28,154 nt of DNA from Oscillospiraceae bacterium (lineage in GTDB: Bacteria > Bacillota > Clostridia > Oscillospirales > Ruminococcaceae): positions 1 to 28,154 of the forward strand of contig CAAGDT010000020.1 of NCBI GenBank assembly GCA_900768675.1. The letters run 5' to 3'. Below the pieces are notes generated by a model. That model made no database searches and was not told the origin of the DNA. It worked only from the letters and a program-made list of their open reading frames with translations. Of the stretch, positions 1-8,022 are shown one piece after another. Numbering within the stretch: the stretch's first letter is position 1; every line of letters starts with the position of its first letter. The position numbers were made by a program, and so were the translations under genes.

Positions 1-162
1 ATACTAATAACCGTTTGAACGAAGGAAAAGATTTGCAGAAAGACGGTATCGATATCGAGGAAAAGAAACGCAGGCGTACTGTATGTACGTCAAGTTTCTT
101 TGACGACGATAGCGGTGCCGGATTTCGGCAAATATTTCCTGAGTTTAAATGGTTTTTAGTAT
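1..162. mobile_element. Palindromic MITE-like element, family C (may extend left of the window)
   Basis: The whole stretch is one long imperfect inverted repeat. The left end ATACTAATAACCGTTTGAAC matches the reverse complement of the right end, ATACTAAAAACCATTTAAAC. The arms meet at a tight hairpin, CGTAC-TGTAT-GTACG, at 74-89. No open reading frame of note lies inside. The core CGCAGGCG (69-76) ... CGTCAAG (88-94) and the end motif TGGTTTTTAG (149-158) recur in the element at 17227-17398. Small size, terminal inverted repeats and lack of coding are typical of MITEs or REP-type elements. Mobility is inferred, not shown. Confidence 0.65.
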
Positions 163-173
163 TATCGAAATAG

Positions 174-212
174 AAAAGCGCCGATTGCGATTAATCGCAA
201 TCGGCGCTTTTT
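174..212 (-). terminator. Rho-independent terminator of lon-engB (bidirectional)
   Basis: This is a perfect hairpin with 18-bp arms, AAAAGCGCCGATTGCGAT and its complement, separated by TA and flanked by A and T runs on both sides. It lies 5 bp beyond the engB stop on the minus strand and could stop transcripts from either direction. Confidence 0.93.
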
Positions 213-217
213 AGCTG

Positions 218-808
218 TTAAGCTTCAGCTTCTGCAATATCTTCAAGAATAGCCCGTATCTCCTCTACGCCCTCTCCTGTTTCAGCAGAAAACTCAATCA
301 TCGTTATATCCTCTGCGCAGGGTATTTCCTGCAATAAAGCCTCTCTTCGCTCCAGACGTTCCCGCTTTTTAAGCTTATCCGCCTTTGTGAGGGCAATAAT
401 AAAGGGAATTTCGCTGTCGATAAGGAAGTTTATCATCATAATGTCGTCGGCAGTAGGACTATGACGGAAATCTATAAGCTGTACCACAAGAGCAAGGTTT
501 CTGTCGTCGTGCAGATAGCCTTCAATCAGCTCCGCCCAGCGCAGCTTTTCGTTCTTTCCTACCTTTGCGTAGCCGTAGCCCGGCAGGTCTACGATGTGCA
601 GCTTTTCAAGGGAGTAGAAATTTATTGTAATCGTCTTTCCCGGAACAGCGCTTACTCTGGCAAGAGACTTCCTGCCCATAAGCTTATTTATAAGGGAGGA
701 TTTTCCCACATTTGAGCGCCCCGAAAATGCAATTTCGGGAAGCTCAGAGGGAGGTATCTGGGAAAAAGTACCGTAAGCGGCTTTAAATTCAGCCTTGCTG
801 TAATTCAT
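218..808 (-). CDS. engB: Ribosome biogenesis GTPase EngB (YsxC/YihA)
   Basis: A 196-residue TrmE-Era-EngA-EngB-Septin-like GTPase needed for late assembly of the large ribosomal subunit in the cytoplasm. All G motifs are visible: G1 GRSNVGKSS (30-38), the PGKT region with the G2 threonine (56-59), G3 DLPG (74-77), G4 TKAD (141-144) and G5 SAETG (174-178). Length is normal for the family. The start is supported by AAAGGA about 9 bases upstream, inside the 3' end of lon. The gene overlaps lon by 20 bp and is therefore probably co-translated from the lon transcript. The lon-ysxC order is the same as in Bacillus. It is followed immediately by a strong terminator. Confidence 0.97.
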   Translation of the reverse strand: MNYSKAEFKAAYGTFSQIPPSELPEIAFSGRSNVGKSSLINKLMGRKSLARVSAVPGKTITINFYSLEKLHIVDLPGYGYAKVGKNEKLRWAELIEGYLHDDRNLALVVQLIDFRHSPTADDIMMINFLIDSEIPFIIALTKADKLKKRERLERREALLQEIPCAEDITMIEFSAETGEGVEEIRAILEDIAEAEA

Positions 809-3200
809 TTATCTTTTCCTTTCGGCTGCGGGAATTTGCAGGCAGTATCCTGCTTCTTTTCTTTGGCAGCTTCTTCTCCGGACGCACCAGAGCGTTGTCA
901 AGAACAGTCTGTATCTTTTCTGCTGTAATAAAAGTAACATTTTTCTTTACAGCTTCGTCAACCTCTTCTAAGTCAGCTTCATTGTCCTTTGGTATGATAA
1001 CAGTCTTAATTCCCGCCTTGTATGCCGCCATTGACTTCTCCTTAAGTCCGCCGATAGGCAGCACCTTTCCGTGGAGGGTAATTTCTCCCGTCATAGCAAC
1101 ATCACGGCGCACCGGCACTCCAGAAAGAGCTGAAACAAGGGCGGTGGTCATCGTAACGCCTGCGGAGGGTCCGTCTTTGGGTACTGCACCTTCGGGAGCG
1201 TGAATGTGCAGGTCCTTCTTGGTTACGAAATCACCGTTTATGCCGTAGCTGTCACCGATGCTTCTTACAAGGCTTACAGCTATGCGGCTGGATTCCTTCA
1301 TAACGTCGCCTAAAGAGCCTGTAACCTCAACCTTGCCGCTGCCCTCCATAACAAGGACTTCAAGGGGCATTGTAACGCCGCCTGCCGCTGTCCAGGCAAG
1401 ACCTGTAACAACGCCGACCTCGTCGGTTTTGGAAATTGTTTCGGGCAGGTACTTCTTAGCTCCGAGGAAATCGGAAATATTTATATCGTTTACCGAAACC
1501 GAAGCCTCGCCCTCAACTATTCTGCGGGCAGCCTTGCGGCATATAGCTGCAATCTTCTTTTCGAGGCTTCTTACGCCCGCTTCTCTTGTGTAGTTGTCGA
1601 TTATGGAGTAAAGCGCCTTGTCGGTTATCTTAAGGGTCTTTTTGGTTTCTCCGTGTTTTTTAAGCTGTTTGGGCAGCAGGTGCTTCTTTGCAATATTGAA
1701 TTTTTCTTCCCGTGTGTAGCTTCCAAGCTCTATTATCTCCATTCTGTCCAGCAGGGGAGCGGGTATAGTTTCCGTAGTGTTGGCAGTTGTGATAAATAGC
1801 ACATCGCTTAAATCCACGGGAATTTCAAGGTAGTGGTCGGTAAAAGCGGAGTTCTGCTCCGGGTCTAAAACCTCCAGCATAGCCGCAGAGGGGTCGCCCT
1901 TATAGTCGCTGCCCATCTTGTCGATTTCGTCGAACAGCATTACGGGGTTCATGCATTTCGCCTGCTTAACAGCGTTGATAATTCTTCCCGGCATAGCGCC
2001 TACGTATGTTTTGCGGTGACCGCGGATTTCCGCCTCGTCCCTTACTCCGCCGAGAGAAACTCTTGTGTAGTTTCTTCCGAGAGCTTCTGCAATAGAGCGT
2101 CCAACGGAGGTTTTACCTACTCCGGGAGGTCCAACAAGGCAGATTATCTGGCTTTTAACCTCAGGATTAAGCTTTCTTACCGAGATTATCTCAAGTATTC
2201 TTTCCTTGACCTTCTTAAGTCCGTAATGGTCCTTGTCCAGCTGCTTTTCCGCCTTTGCCATATCAAGAGTATCCTCGGTAAAGGTGTTCCAGGGCATTTC
2301 CAGAACTGAGTCAAGGTAGGTCTTTATAAGTCCGTATTCCTGGGAGGAAGGGGATAGCTTCATCATCTTTGCTGCTTCACGGATAAGCTTTTCCTCTGTT
2401 TCCTCCGGGAAGCCCACCGCCTGGATACGGTCGCTGTATTCGTAGCCCTCGTCGTCGTACTCCTCACCGCCGCCAAGCTGCTTGGAAATAGCCTTCATCT
2501 GCTCACGAAGGATATACTCACGCTGGCTGCTGTCAATAGAGTCCTTAATCTGGTCGTTGATTTCCGCCTCGAACTGCAGCACCTTAATTTCCTCGGTAAT
2601 CAGCTCTATAAGGCATTTTATCCTTTTTTCAAGCGTGTTTATCTCAAGAAGCTGCTGCTTGTCCTCGGTTTTAAGGTAAATGTTAAAAATAACAAGTTCA
2701 AAAAGGCGGTTCAGGTCTTTTTCCGCTTCGATTACGGAAAGAAGCTCGTCCGGAACCTTCGGAACAAGAGATGAATAATCGCGGAAAAGCATTTTCAGAG
2801 TTCTCTCATAAGCGTCTGCAAGATTTGCAGGTATTGTATGATTTCTCTCGATTAAGGGGATAATTTCCGCAACATTGTAGCTGTCAAACTCGCCGATTGC
2901 GGAGAGCTTGGCTCTGTAAAGACCGTGGGCAAGAACTCTTGTCACCTTATCGGGAGTTTTCAGGACCTGTTTTATTTCCGCAACAACTCCTGTTATGTAC
3001 AGGTCCTCCTTTTTTGGGTCTTCTGTATCGTAGCTTTTCTGCGTTACCAGAAAAATCTTTTTATCTGAAAAGCAGGCTGTCTTTATAGCTTCAACGAATT
3101 TAGGCTTTGTTACATCAAAATTAAGCACCATTCCGGGAAAAACAACAAGACCCTTCATCGTAATAAGCGGAAGCTTTATGGTTTCCTTTGTCTTTGCCAT
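789..3200 (-). CDS. lon: ATP-dependent Lon protease (LonA type)
   Basis: An 803-residue cytosolic AAA+ serine protease that degrades misfolded and regulatory proteins. Domains in order: N-terminal LON substrate domain (about 8-200), a coiled helical region (about 200-290), the AAA+ module with Walker A GPPGVGKTS (357-365) and Walker B VMLFDEID (420-427), and the C-terminal protease with the catalytic dyad Ser679 (PKDGPSAG) and Lys722 (GGLKEK). I place the start at 3200, not at the longer in-frame ATG at 3239, because AAGGA lies 9 bases upstream of it. With this start the dyad falls at the same residue numbers as in E. coli Lon. The C-terminus has a basic tail rich in Lys and Arg. First gene of the lon-engB operon, with its own sigma-A-type promoter at 3296-3324. 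Confidence 0.97.
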   Translation of the reverse strand: MAKTKETIKLPLITMKGLVVFPGMVLNFDVTKPKFVEAIKTACFSDKKIFLVTQKSYDTEDPKKEDLYITGVVAEIKQVLKTPDKVTRVLAHGLYRAKLSAIGEFDSYNVAEIIPLIERNHTIPANLADAYERTLKMLFRDYSSLVPKVPDELLSVIEAEKDLNRLFELVIFNIYLKTEDKQQLLEINTLEKRIKCLIELITEEIKVLQFEAEINDQIKDSIDSSQREYILREQMKAISKQLGGGEEYDDEGYEYSDRIQAVGFPEETEEKLIREAAKMMKLSPSSQEYGLIKTYLDSVLEMPWNTFTEDTLDMAKAEKQLDKDHYGLKKVKERILEIISVRKLNPEVKSQIICLVGPPGVGKTSVGRSIAEALGRNYTRVSLGGVRDEAEIRGHRKTYVGAMPGRIINAVKQAKCMNPVMLFDEIDKMGSDYKGDPSAAMLEVLDPEQNSAFTDHYLEIPVDLSDVLFITTANTTETIPAPLLDRMEIIELGSYTREEKFNIAKKHLLPKQLKKHGETKKTLKITDKALYSIIDNYTREAGVRSLEKKIAAICRKAARRIVEGEASVSVNDINISDFLGAKKYLPETISKTDEVGVVTGLAWTAAGGVTMPLEVLVMEGSGKVEVTGSLGDVMKESSRIAVSLVRSIGDSYGINGDFVTKKDLHIHAPEGAVPKDGPSAGVTMTTALVSALSGVPVRRDVAMTGEITLHGKVLPIGGLKEKSMAAYKAGIKTVIIPKDNEADLEEVDEAVKKNVTFITAEKIQTVLDNALVRPEKKLPKKRSRILPANSRSRKEKINELQQG

Positions 3201-3295
3201 TAAAATCATTCCTTTCTTAGGACATCGCCATAACGCCAATCTTTTATAGTCATTCAGACAGGCTGATAAAAGTTCAGTATTATGGTGTATAACTG

Positions 3296-3324
3296 ATTAT
3301 ACTATATCCCGCCCTCAAATGCAA
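3296..3324 (-). promoter_or_regulatory. lon promoter (TTGCAT-17-TATAAT)
   Basis: On the minus strand a -35 TTGCAT and a perfect -10 TATAAT are separated by exactly 17 bp. The expected start lies near 3289, giving a leader of roughly 90 bases before lon. I saw no CIRCE-type (TTAGCACTC) repeat near it. Confidence 0.75.
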
Positions 3325-3386
3325 TAGATTTTCTGTGTAAATATTTTGTAAGGCTTACATAATATGTGTGATTATGCCGTGAAAAG

Positions 3387-3740
3387 CTAAATTGTGACAA
3401 AATTCCTTATTTTCTCCAATTTTGCGACACCGATTCCGCTTACATTCTGAAGCTCGTCTATATCTAAAAATCCGTTATTTTTCTCTCTGTATTCAATTAT
3501 TTTTGCGGCGGTAGCTTCACCGATTCCGTCTATGGTCATAAGCTCCTCTGCGGTTGCGGTGTTAATATTTATGAGCTTTTCCTTTTGTGGCAGTTCTTCT
3601 GCGGGAGCTTCGGTTACAATGGGCTTTGCCTCTACATAGGCAGTAAAGCCGGGAAGGTCGGTGAAAATGAAAATCAGCACGCAAAGGGCAAGATAGGCTG
3701 CGGCAATAACCGTGAAGCGCAGGCTTTCTTTGATTTTCAT
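3387..3740 (-). CDS. ComEA-like membrane-anchored helix-hairpin-helix protein
   Basis: A 117-residue protein with an N-terminal signal-anchor (about residues 9-28, hydrophobic) and a C-terminal double helix-hairpin-helix domain (about 57-117). The domain begins ININTATAEELMTIDGIG and continues with a second VSGIG hairpin. This is the ComEA architecture: an extracytoplasmic DNA-binding protein that holds incoming DNA during transformation. The start at 3740 is chosen because GGCGGTG sits just upstream; a longer frame from 3794 would cross the promoter. It lacks the SLBB linker of full-length ComEA and has no comEB/comEC neighbour. A role in DNA uptake is therefore a family-based inference, and a general DNA-binding envelope protein is possible. 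Confidence 0.85.
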   Translation of the reverse strand: MKIKESLRFTVIAAAYLALCVLIFIFTDLPGFTAYVEAKPIVTEAPAEELPQKEKLININTATAEELMTIDGIGEATAAKIIEYREKNNGFLDIDELQNVSGIGVAKLEKIRNFVTI

Positions 3741-3772
3741 AATATCACCGCCTTTTCTGAAACGTGTGATAT

Positions 3773-3811
3773 ATTTTAGCACATTATAGGGCAAATGTCA
3801 AATTTTGTCGA
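3773..3811 (-). promoter_or_regulatory. Two overlapping promoters of the ComEA-like gene
   Basis: On the minus strand TTGACA-17-TAAAAT (boxes 3796-3801 and 3773-3778) overlaps TCGACA-17-TATAAT (boxes 3806-3811 and 3783-3788), shifted by 10 bp. Either could drive the ComEA-like gene. The pair overlaps the open region just downstream of the queH operon terminator. Confidence 0.7.
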
Positions 3812-3836
3812 AAAATGTCGAAAAAATAAGGTGAGA

Positions 3837-3865
3837 AAAAGGACTGAGATTTTCTCAGTCCTTTT
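3837..3865 (-). terminator. Bidirectional terminator, end of the queH operon
   Basis: Hairpin GGACTGAGA (3841-3849), loop TTT, TCTCAGTCC (3853-3861), with AAAA before and TTTT after, so it works in both directions. On the minus strand it is the first terminator after queH. It is separated from queH by the palindromic element A1, which appears to have landed between gene and terminator. Confidence 0.9.
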
Positions 3866-3877
3866 AATGCTGTATTT

Positions 3878-4049
3878 CAGGCTGACGAGAAGCCGCCAGA
3901 TGCTAGGAAACCGCATAACGGCTAGGCTTTGTGCCTGCCGTTATGTGGTTGCAGGAGGCAACAAAGTCATCGTTCAAGGGCGGCATGGACGCCGCCATAC
4001 AAAGCGATGACTAGTTGACAGACGCAGATGGTGGTTTATCGACAGCCTG
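3878..4049. mobile_element. Palindromic element A1 (172 bp), longest family A copy, with a nested insertion
   Basis: Ends are CAGGCTGACGAGAAGCCG and, on the other strand, CAGGCTGTCGATAAACC. It is the reverse-orientation relative of A3 (18126-18230) and a long form of A2 (8142-8194). Inside is the stem CATAACGGC/GCCGTTATG around a short loop. Relative to A3 it carries 62 extra bases (3952-4013) flanked by GTTG at 3948-3951 and 4014-4017. The insert forms its own hairpin: AGTCATCG (3965-3972) with CGATGACT (4005-4012), and GGCGGC (3979-3984) with GCCGCC (3991-3996). The right arm is translated as the C-terminus of queH. Confidence 0.75.
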
Positions 4050-4646
4050 ACGGCTGTAAATGCAGCCGCAGTAGCTCTGCCTGTATAGCCCGTACTGCGC
4101 CGAAAGAGCAATAGAGCGCTTGTAGCCCTCCCGCTTCTTGAAGTCGGAAAACAGATAAGGAACACCCGTCCTTTTCGCTTCCTCTCCGCCGATTTCATTA
4201 AGCTTTTCTGCATTCTTGTGCGGGCTTACCGAAAGGGTAGTTGTAAAATAGTCAAAGCCCTTTTCCTTCGCATAGTCAGCCGCCCGTGCTATCCTCTGCC
4301 TGTAACACTTAAAGCAACGCTCGCCGCCCTCGGGAACGCTTTCAAGCCCCTTTGCAAGCTCAAAAAACTCCTCAGGACAGTATTCTCCCTCAATAAGGTC
4401 AATGGGATTTTTTGCGGGCAGCAGCGATATAAGCCGCTGCTGTTCCGCTATGCGCTTCTCGTATTCCTCACGGCTTGTTATGTTCGGGTTAAAGTAGAAA
4501 ACCGTAATTCTGAAATATTCGGACAGATATTCCAGCACATAGCTGCTGCAAGGGGCGCAGCAGCTATGGAGCAGGAGAGAGGGAATACGCTTTTGGGAGG
4601 TTATTTCCTCAATTGTCCTGTCCAGCAGCTTCTGATAATTAGTCAT
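4011..4646 (-). CDS. queH: Epoxyqueuosine reductase QueH (C-terminal tail encoded by a repeat)
   Basis: A 211-residue DUF208-family enzyme that reduces epoxyqueuosine to queuosine in the anticodon wobble position of tRNA, the non-B12 alternative to QueG. Visible are the conserved cysteines expected to hold the iron-sulfur cluster and neighbouring iron: HSCCAPC (C29, C30, C33), CFKC (C111, C114) and YCGC (C193, C195). Translation is coupled to the upstream gene by a TAATG overlap. The catalytic core ends near residue 199. Residues 200-211 (QAVDKPPSASVN) are read from the arm of palindromic element A1, and the TAG stop lies at the edge of its nested insertion. Activity is probably kept, since every conserved cysteine precedes the junction. 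Confidence 0.93.
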   Translation of the reverse strand: MTNYQKLLDRTIEEITSQKRIPSLLLHSCCAPCSSYVLEYLSEYFRITVFYFNPNITSREEYEKRIAEQQRLISLLPAKNPIDLIEGEYCPEEFFELAKGLESVPEGGERCFKCYRQRIARAADYAKEKGFDYFTTTLSVSPHKNAEKLNEIGGEEAKRTGVPYLFSDFKKREGYKRSIALSAQYGLYRQSYCGCIYSRQAVDKPPSASVN

Positions 4647-5170
4647 TACTTGCCTTTCTTTTGCAACTCGCCTGCTTTAATCGCAAGTACCTGCTGCGCC
4701 TCGGAAACCTCTCCCGAAACAACAGCGCTCTTGTCAAGAATAAGCAAAGAGCCTTCCTTTGAAATAAGGTAAAAGCCAAGCTTTCCCTCGGTAATTTCCC
4801 CGATTTTATCCCAGTCCATAACCCCGTAGGGCAGATTGTTCTTTATAAAGAGAATATCGTTGTCCGAAACTCCCGCAACTATGTCAGTATAGCCCTCAGC
4901 AGCCTTTTTAACCTTGCCCGCAAGCTTATTACAAAGCAGATTAATCAGCAAAGCAGCGCCTACTGCAAACAAAAGAGCGCAAAGAGAAATTATAAGGGCG
5001 GAAATAAGCCCCGTAACAGCAAACATAATTATCCCGCCAAGGAAAATTGCCCCGAGCAGACCGGCACAGATAATAAATGGGATTTTCTGCGCCGTCGTCC
5101 TGCCCATAACCGAGATATTAACGTATTCCTTTATGCATTTTTCCGACCATTCAAGCTTGAATTCCTTCAT
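4646..5170 (-). CDS. YcxB-like membrane protein of unknown function
   Basis: A 174-residue protein with a short N-terminal cytoplasmic segment (EWSEKCIKEYVNIS), two adjacent hydrophobic helices (about residues 30-52 and 55-78) and a soluble C-terminal domain (about 90-165). The layout, with a pattern of the kind seen around NNLPYGVMDWDKIGEITE and FYLISKEGSLLILDK, resembles the YcxB-like family. No function is known for that family. It overlaps tex and queH by single-base TAATG junctions, so it is made from the same transcript. Nothing ties it directly to tRNA modification. Confidence 0.75.
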   Translation of the reverse strand: MKEFKLEWSEKCIKEYVNISVMGRTTAQKIPFIICAGLLGAIFLGGIIMFAVTGLISALIISLCALLFAVGAALLINLLCNKLAGKVKKAAEGYTDIVAGVSDNDILFIKNNLPYGVMDWDKIGEITEGKLGFYLISKEGSLLILDKSAVVSGEVSEAQQVLAIKAGELQKKGK

Positions 5171-7314
5171 TAGTTAAGTCCTTTCATTGTGAGCGAAATA
5201 CGCTTTTTCTTAACGTCAACGCTCAGCACCTTTACGTTTACAATGTCCCCCACCTTTACAACTTCAAGTGGGTGCTTCACGAATTTGTCGCAAAGCTGTG
5301 AGATGTGCACAAGTCCGTCCTGATGAACGCCGATGTCCACGAAAACGCCGAAGTCGATAACGTTTCTTACCGTGCCTTTAAGCTCCATTCCCTCGGTTAA
5401 GCTGTTTATATCTGCAACGTCTGTTCTGAGTAAGGGCTTCGGCAGCTCGTCACGGGGGTCACGCCCCGGCTTCATAAGCTCCTTCACAATGTCCTCAAGG
5501 GTCATTTCGCCCACGCCCGCTTCTTCCGCCGCCTGTTTTTTGCCGATAGCGTTTATTTTTTCTGTTATTGCAGTACTGCTTTTTCCGATTTCCTTTTCCG
5601 TAAGCCCGCAGAGGTTCAGCAGCTTTTTCGCCGCCTCGTAGCTTTCGGGGTGAACTCCCGTGTTGTCCAGGGGATTTTTGCCGTCGTGTACTCTTAAGAA
5701 GCCCGCACATTGCTCAAAAGCCTTTTTGCCAAGCTTGCTTACCTTAAGCAGCTCCTTGCGCTCGGTAAATCTTCCGTTTTCCTCACGGTAGGCAACTATG
5801 TTTTTTGCAACAGCCGAGTTAATGCCCGCAACGTAGCTTAAAAGGGAAACCGAAGCCGTATTTACGTCAACGCCCACGTTGTTAACGCAGTCCTCCACCA
5901 CTCCGCCCAGAGCCTCCGACAGCTGAGCAGGCGGCATATCGTGCTGATACTGTCCAACGCCTATTGCCTTCGGGTCAATCTTTACAAGCTCCGCCAAAGG
6001 GTCCTGCAAGCGCCTTGCAATAGAAACCGCACTTCGTAAGGATACGTCGTATTCCGGAAATTCCTCTGCCGCAAGCTTACTTGCAGAGTAAACGCTTGCT
6101 CCCGCCTCGGAAACCACCATGTAGCTTATGGGTCGGTCGATTTCCTTAAGCATTTCCGCCACAAAAACCTCGCTTTCGTGGCTTGCCGTTCCGTTTCCTA
6201 TTGCAATTGTGGTAACTCCGTGCTTTTCGATAAGTGCCTTAAGCTTTGCCTTTGCCTCCGCAGTCTTATTCTGTGGCGGGGGAGGGGAAACCACCGCCGT
6301 ATCCAGCACCTTTCCCGTAGCATCAACCACCGAAATCTTGCAGCCCGTCCTGTATGCGGGGTCAAGACCAAGGGTTACGGTGTCCTTAACCGGCGGCTGC
6401 ATAAGCAGCTGACGGAGATTGTCGCCGAAAACCTTTATTGCGGAAACCCTCGCTTTTTCCGTAAGGTCGTTTCTTACCCGCCGCTCAATTGAGGGATGAA
6501 TAAGCCGCTTGAAGCTGTCTTCCGCCGCAGAAAGCACAAGAGAGCCGTTGGTGTTCTTTGACTTAACGTAGGCTTTCTTTATAATTCCAAGGGCTTCGTT
6601 TTCGTCAATCTCCACCGTTACTTTCAGAATCTCCTCCCGCTCGCCTCTGTCAAGGGCAAGAATACGGTGTGTAGGGATTTTTGCGGCTGCCTCCTTATAG
6701 TCGTAGTAGTTCTCGTAAACGGTATTCTCCGTTTCGCCCGCCTGCTTTGAAGCTATAAGTGCAGTACGGTCGTAGAAGCCGCCCAGCTTCATTCGGAGGG
6801 CTGTATCGTCTGAGATTGTTTCGGCAATTATGTCCAGCGCTCCCGCAATTGCGGCTTCCTTGTCTGCAACTCCCTTTTCCTCGCTGATATACTGCTCAGC
6901 CTCAGCATAGGGGTCATTAAGGCTCTGTTCAAGAATGAAATCCGCAAGGGGCTGTAGTCCCTTTTCCTTTGCAATCCCCGCTCTTGTTTTCTTCTTTGGC
7001 TTGAAGGGGCGGTAAATATCCTCTACTGCCGAAAGAGTAACCGCCTCGGCAAGCATTTTCTCAATTTCCTCGTTCATCATTCCCAGCGCTTCAATAGAGG
7101 CTGCAACCTCCTCCTTGCGCTTTTCAAGATTGCGAAGATAAGTAAGCCGCTCGTTAAGCTCCCTTAAAATCTGGTCGTCAAGGGCGCCTGTTGCCTCCTT
7201 GCGGTAACGGGCGATAAAGGGAATTGTGTTTCCGTCATCAATAAGCTTAACCGCCGCTTCCGTCTGGGTTTTCCGAATTTTAAGCTCCTGCGAGAGCTGC
7301 TCTATAATGTCCAT
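5170..7314 (-). CDS. tex: Tex family RNA-binding transcription accessory protein
   Basis: A 714-residue cytoplasmic nucleic-acid-binding protein related to eukaryotic Spt6. Regions in order: N-terminal helical Tex domain (about 1-200), a YqgF/RNase H-like fold (about 315-445, starting TLGLDPAYRTGCK), tandem helix-hairpin-helix motifs (about 480-560, including NTASVSLLSYVAGI) and a C-terminal S1 RNA-binding domain (about 642-712, GMELKGTVRNVIDFGVFVDIG). Full length for the family. It starts 13 bases after the stop of the histidine phosphatase gene and ends in a TAATG overlap with the next gene. It probably acts on transcription elongation or RNA turnover; exact substrates are not settled. Confidence 0.96.
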   Translation of the reverse strand: MDIIEQLSQELKIRKTQTEAAVKLIDDGNTIPFIARYRKEATGALDDQILRELNERLTYLRNLEKRKEEVAASIEALGMMNEEIEKMLAEAVTLSAVEDIYRPFKPKKKTRAGIAKEKGLQPLADFILEQSLNDPYAEAEQYISEEKGVADKEAAIAGALDIIAETISDDTALRMKLGGFYDRTALIASKQAGETENTVYENYYDYKEAAAKIPTHRILALDRGEREEILKVTVEIDENEALGIIKKAYVKSKNTNGSLVLSAAEDSFKRLIHPSIERRVRNDLTEKARVSAIKVFGDNLRQLLMQPPVKDTVTLGLDPAYRTGCKISVVDATGKVLDTAVVSPPPPQNKTAEAKAKLKALIEKHGVTTIAIGNGTASHESEVFVAEMLKEIDRPISYMVVSEAGASVYSASKLAAEEFPEYDVSLRSAVSIARRLQDPLAELVKIDPKAIGVGQYQHDMPPAQLSEALGGVVEDCVNNVGVDVNTASVSLLSYVAGINSAVAKNIVAYREENGRFTERKELLKVSKLGKKAFEQCAGFLRVHDGKNPLDNTGVHPESYEAAKKLLNLCGLTEKEIGKSSTAITEKINAIGKKQAAEEAGVGEMTLEDIVKELMKPGRDPRDELPKPLLRTDVADINSLTEGMELKGTVRNVIDFGVFVDIGVHQDGLVHISQLCDKFVKHPLEVVKVGDIVNVKVLSVDVKKKRISLTMKGLN

Positions 7315-7326
7315 TTGCTTCTCCTC

Positions 7327-7935
7327 TTATACTATTCTTCCTGCTATTTCAAACACGGGTCCCTTCTGCCACAAAAAGGTAGAAAGATTTATCTGTATGC
7401 ATTCGCCCTGTCCGATTGCAAAATCAGCAGGCTTTCCCTTTGGCAGTCCGTATCCTGCACAAAGGTTCATAATAACTCCGCCGTGGGTAATAACCGCCGC
7501 CTTTGTTATCTGCTCGTGCATCATATCCTTGAAAATCTCTTCCAGTCCGTCAAGGCAACGCAGAGTAAAATCCCCGAAGCTTTCTCCCCCGGGAGCAGCC
7601 GCCTCGTAGCCGCCCTTAAGCCACTGGGCATATTCGGGCAAATCCTGCAATTCCTCCGCAGTCTTCCCCTCAAACTGCCCGAAATCACATTCCGCAATAT
7701 TGTCAATCTGCTTAACGTACCTGTCCGGGTAGATTATATCCGCAGTTTCAAGACAGCGCTTCAGCGGGCTTGAATAAACCTTCTGAACGTCGGGGTAAAG
7801 CCTGTCGTGGGCATAGCGGGTTATAGCGTAATACCCCTCGTCGCAAAGGGGCAGGTCGGTAAGCCCGATATACTTGCCCTCTAAATTGCCCTCGGTAATT
7901 CCGTGACGAATGAGATAAATTGTGTAATTTTTCAT
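7327..7935 (-). CDS. Histidine phosphatase family protein (phosphoglycerate mutase-like)
   Basis: A 202-residue branch-1 histidine phosphatase. The catalytic signature LIRHG is at 8-12, with His11 as the residue phosphorylated in the reaction. It is supported by Arg60 in SSPLKR, Glu82 and His151 in THGG. The family covers cobalamin-pathway alpha-ribazole phosphatases, phosphoglycerate mutases and general phosphatases. There is no cobalamin gene nearby, so the substrate cannot be named. It is the first gene of a four-gene operon with tex, the YcxB-like gene and queH. The leader upstream (7936-8090) carries a hairpin at 7966-8010, but I could not find a convincing promoter. Confidence 0.9.
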   Translation of the reverse strand: MKNYTIYLIRHGITEGNLEGKYIGLTDLPLCDEGYYAITRYAHDRLYPDVQKVYSSPLKRCLETADIIYPDRYVKQIDNIAECDFGQFEGKTAEELQDLPEYAQWLKGGYEAAAPGGESFGDFTLRCLDGLEEIFKDMMHEQITKAAVITHGGVIMNLCAGYGLPKGKPADFAIGQGECIQINLSTFLWQKGPVFEIAGRIV

Positions 7936-7965
7936 ATCTTACGTCCTTTCTATATATATTTCACA

Positions 7966-8010
7966 CCGAAAACAAGGAGCATCAATGCCATTCTTGCCCT
8001 TGTTTCACGG
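7966..8010 (-). promoter_or_regulatory. Leader hairpin of the phosphatase-tex operon
   Basis: CCGAAAACAAGG (7966-7977) can pair with CCTTGTTTCACGG (7998-8010) around a 20-base loop, about 30 bases ahead of the first gene. No U-run follows on the minus strand, so it is not a terminator by itself. I recognise no known riboswitch in it. Confidence 0.35.
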
Positions 8011-8022
8011 CGATTTCAGTCG

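Noticed and set aside
3795..4010. Plus-strand open frame of 71 codons
   Set aside because: It lies across the comEA-side promoter, the queH operon terminator and element A1. It has no ribosome site and its codons are those of the repeat, so it is not a gene.
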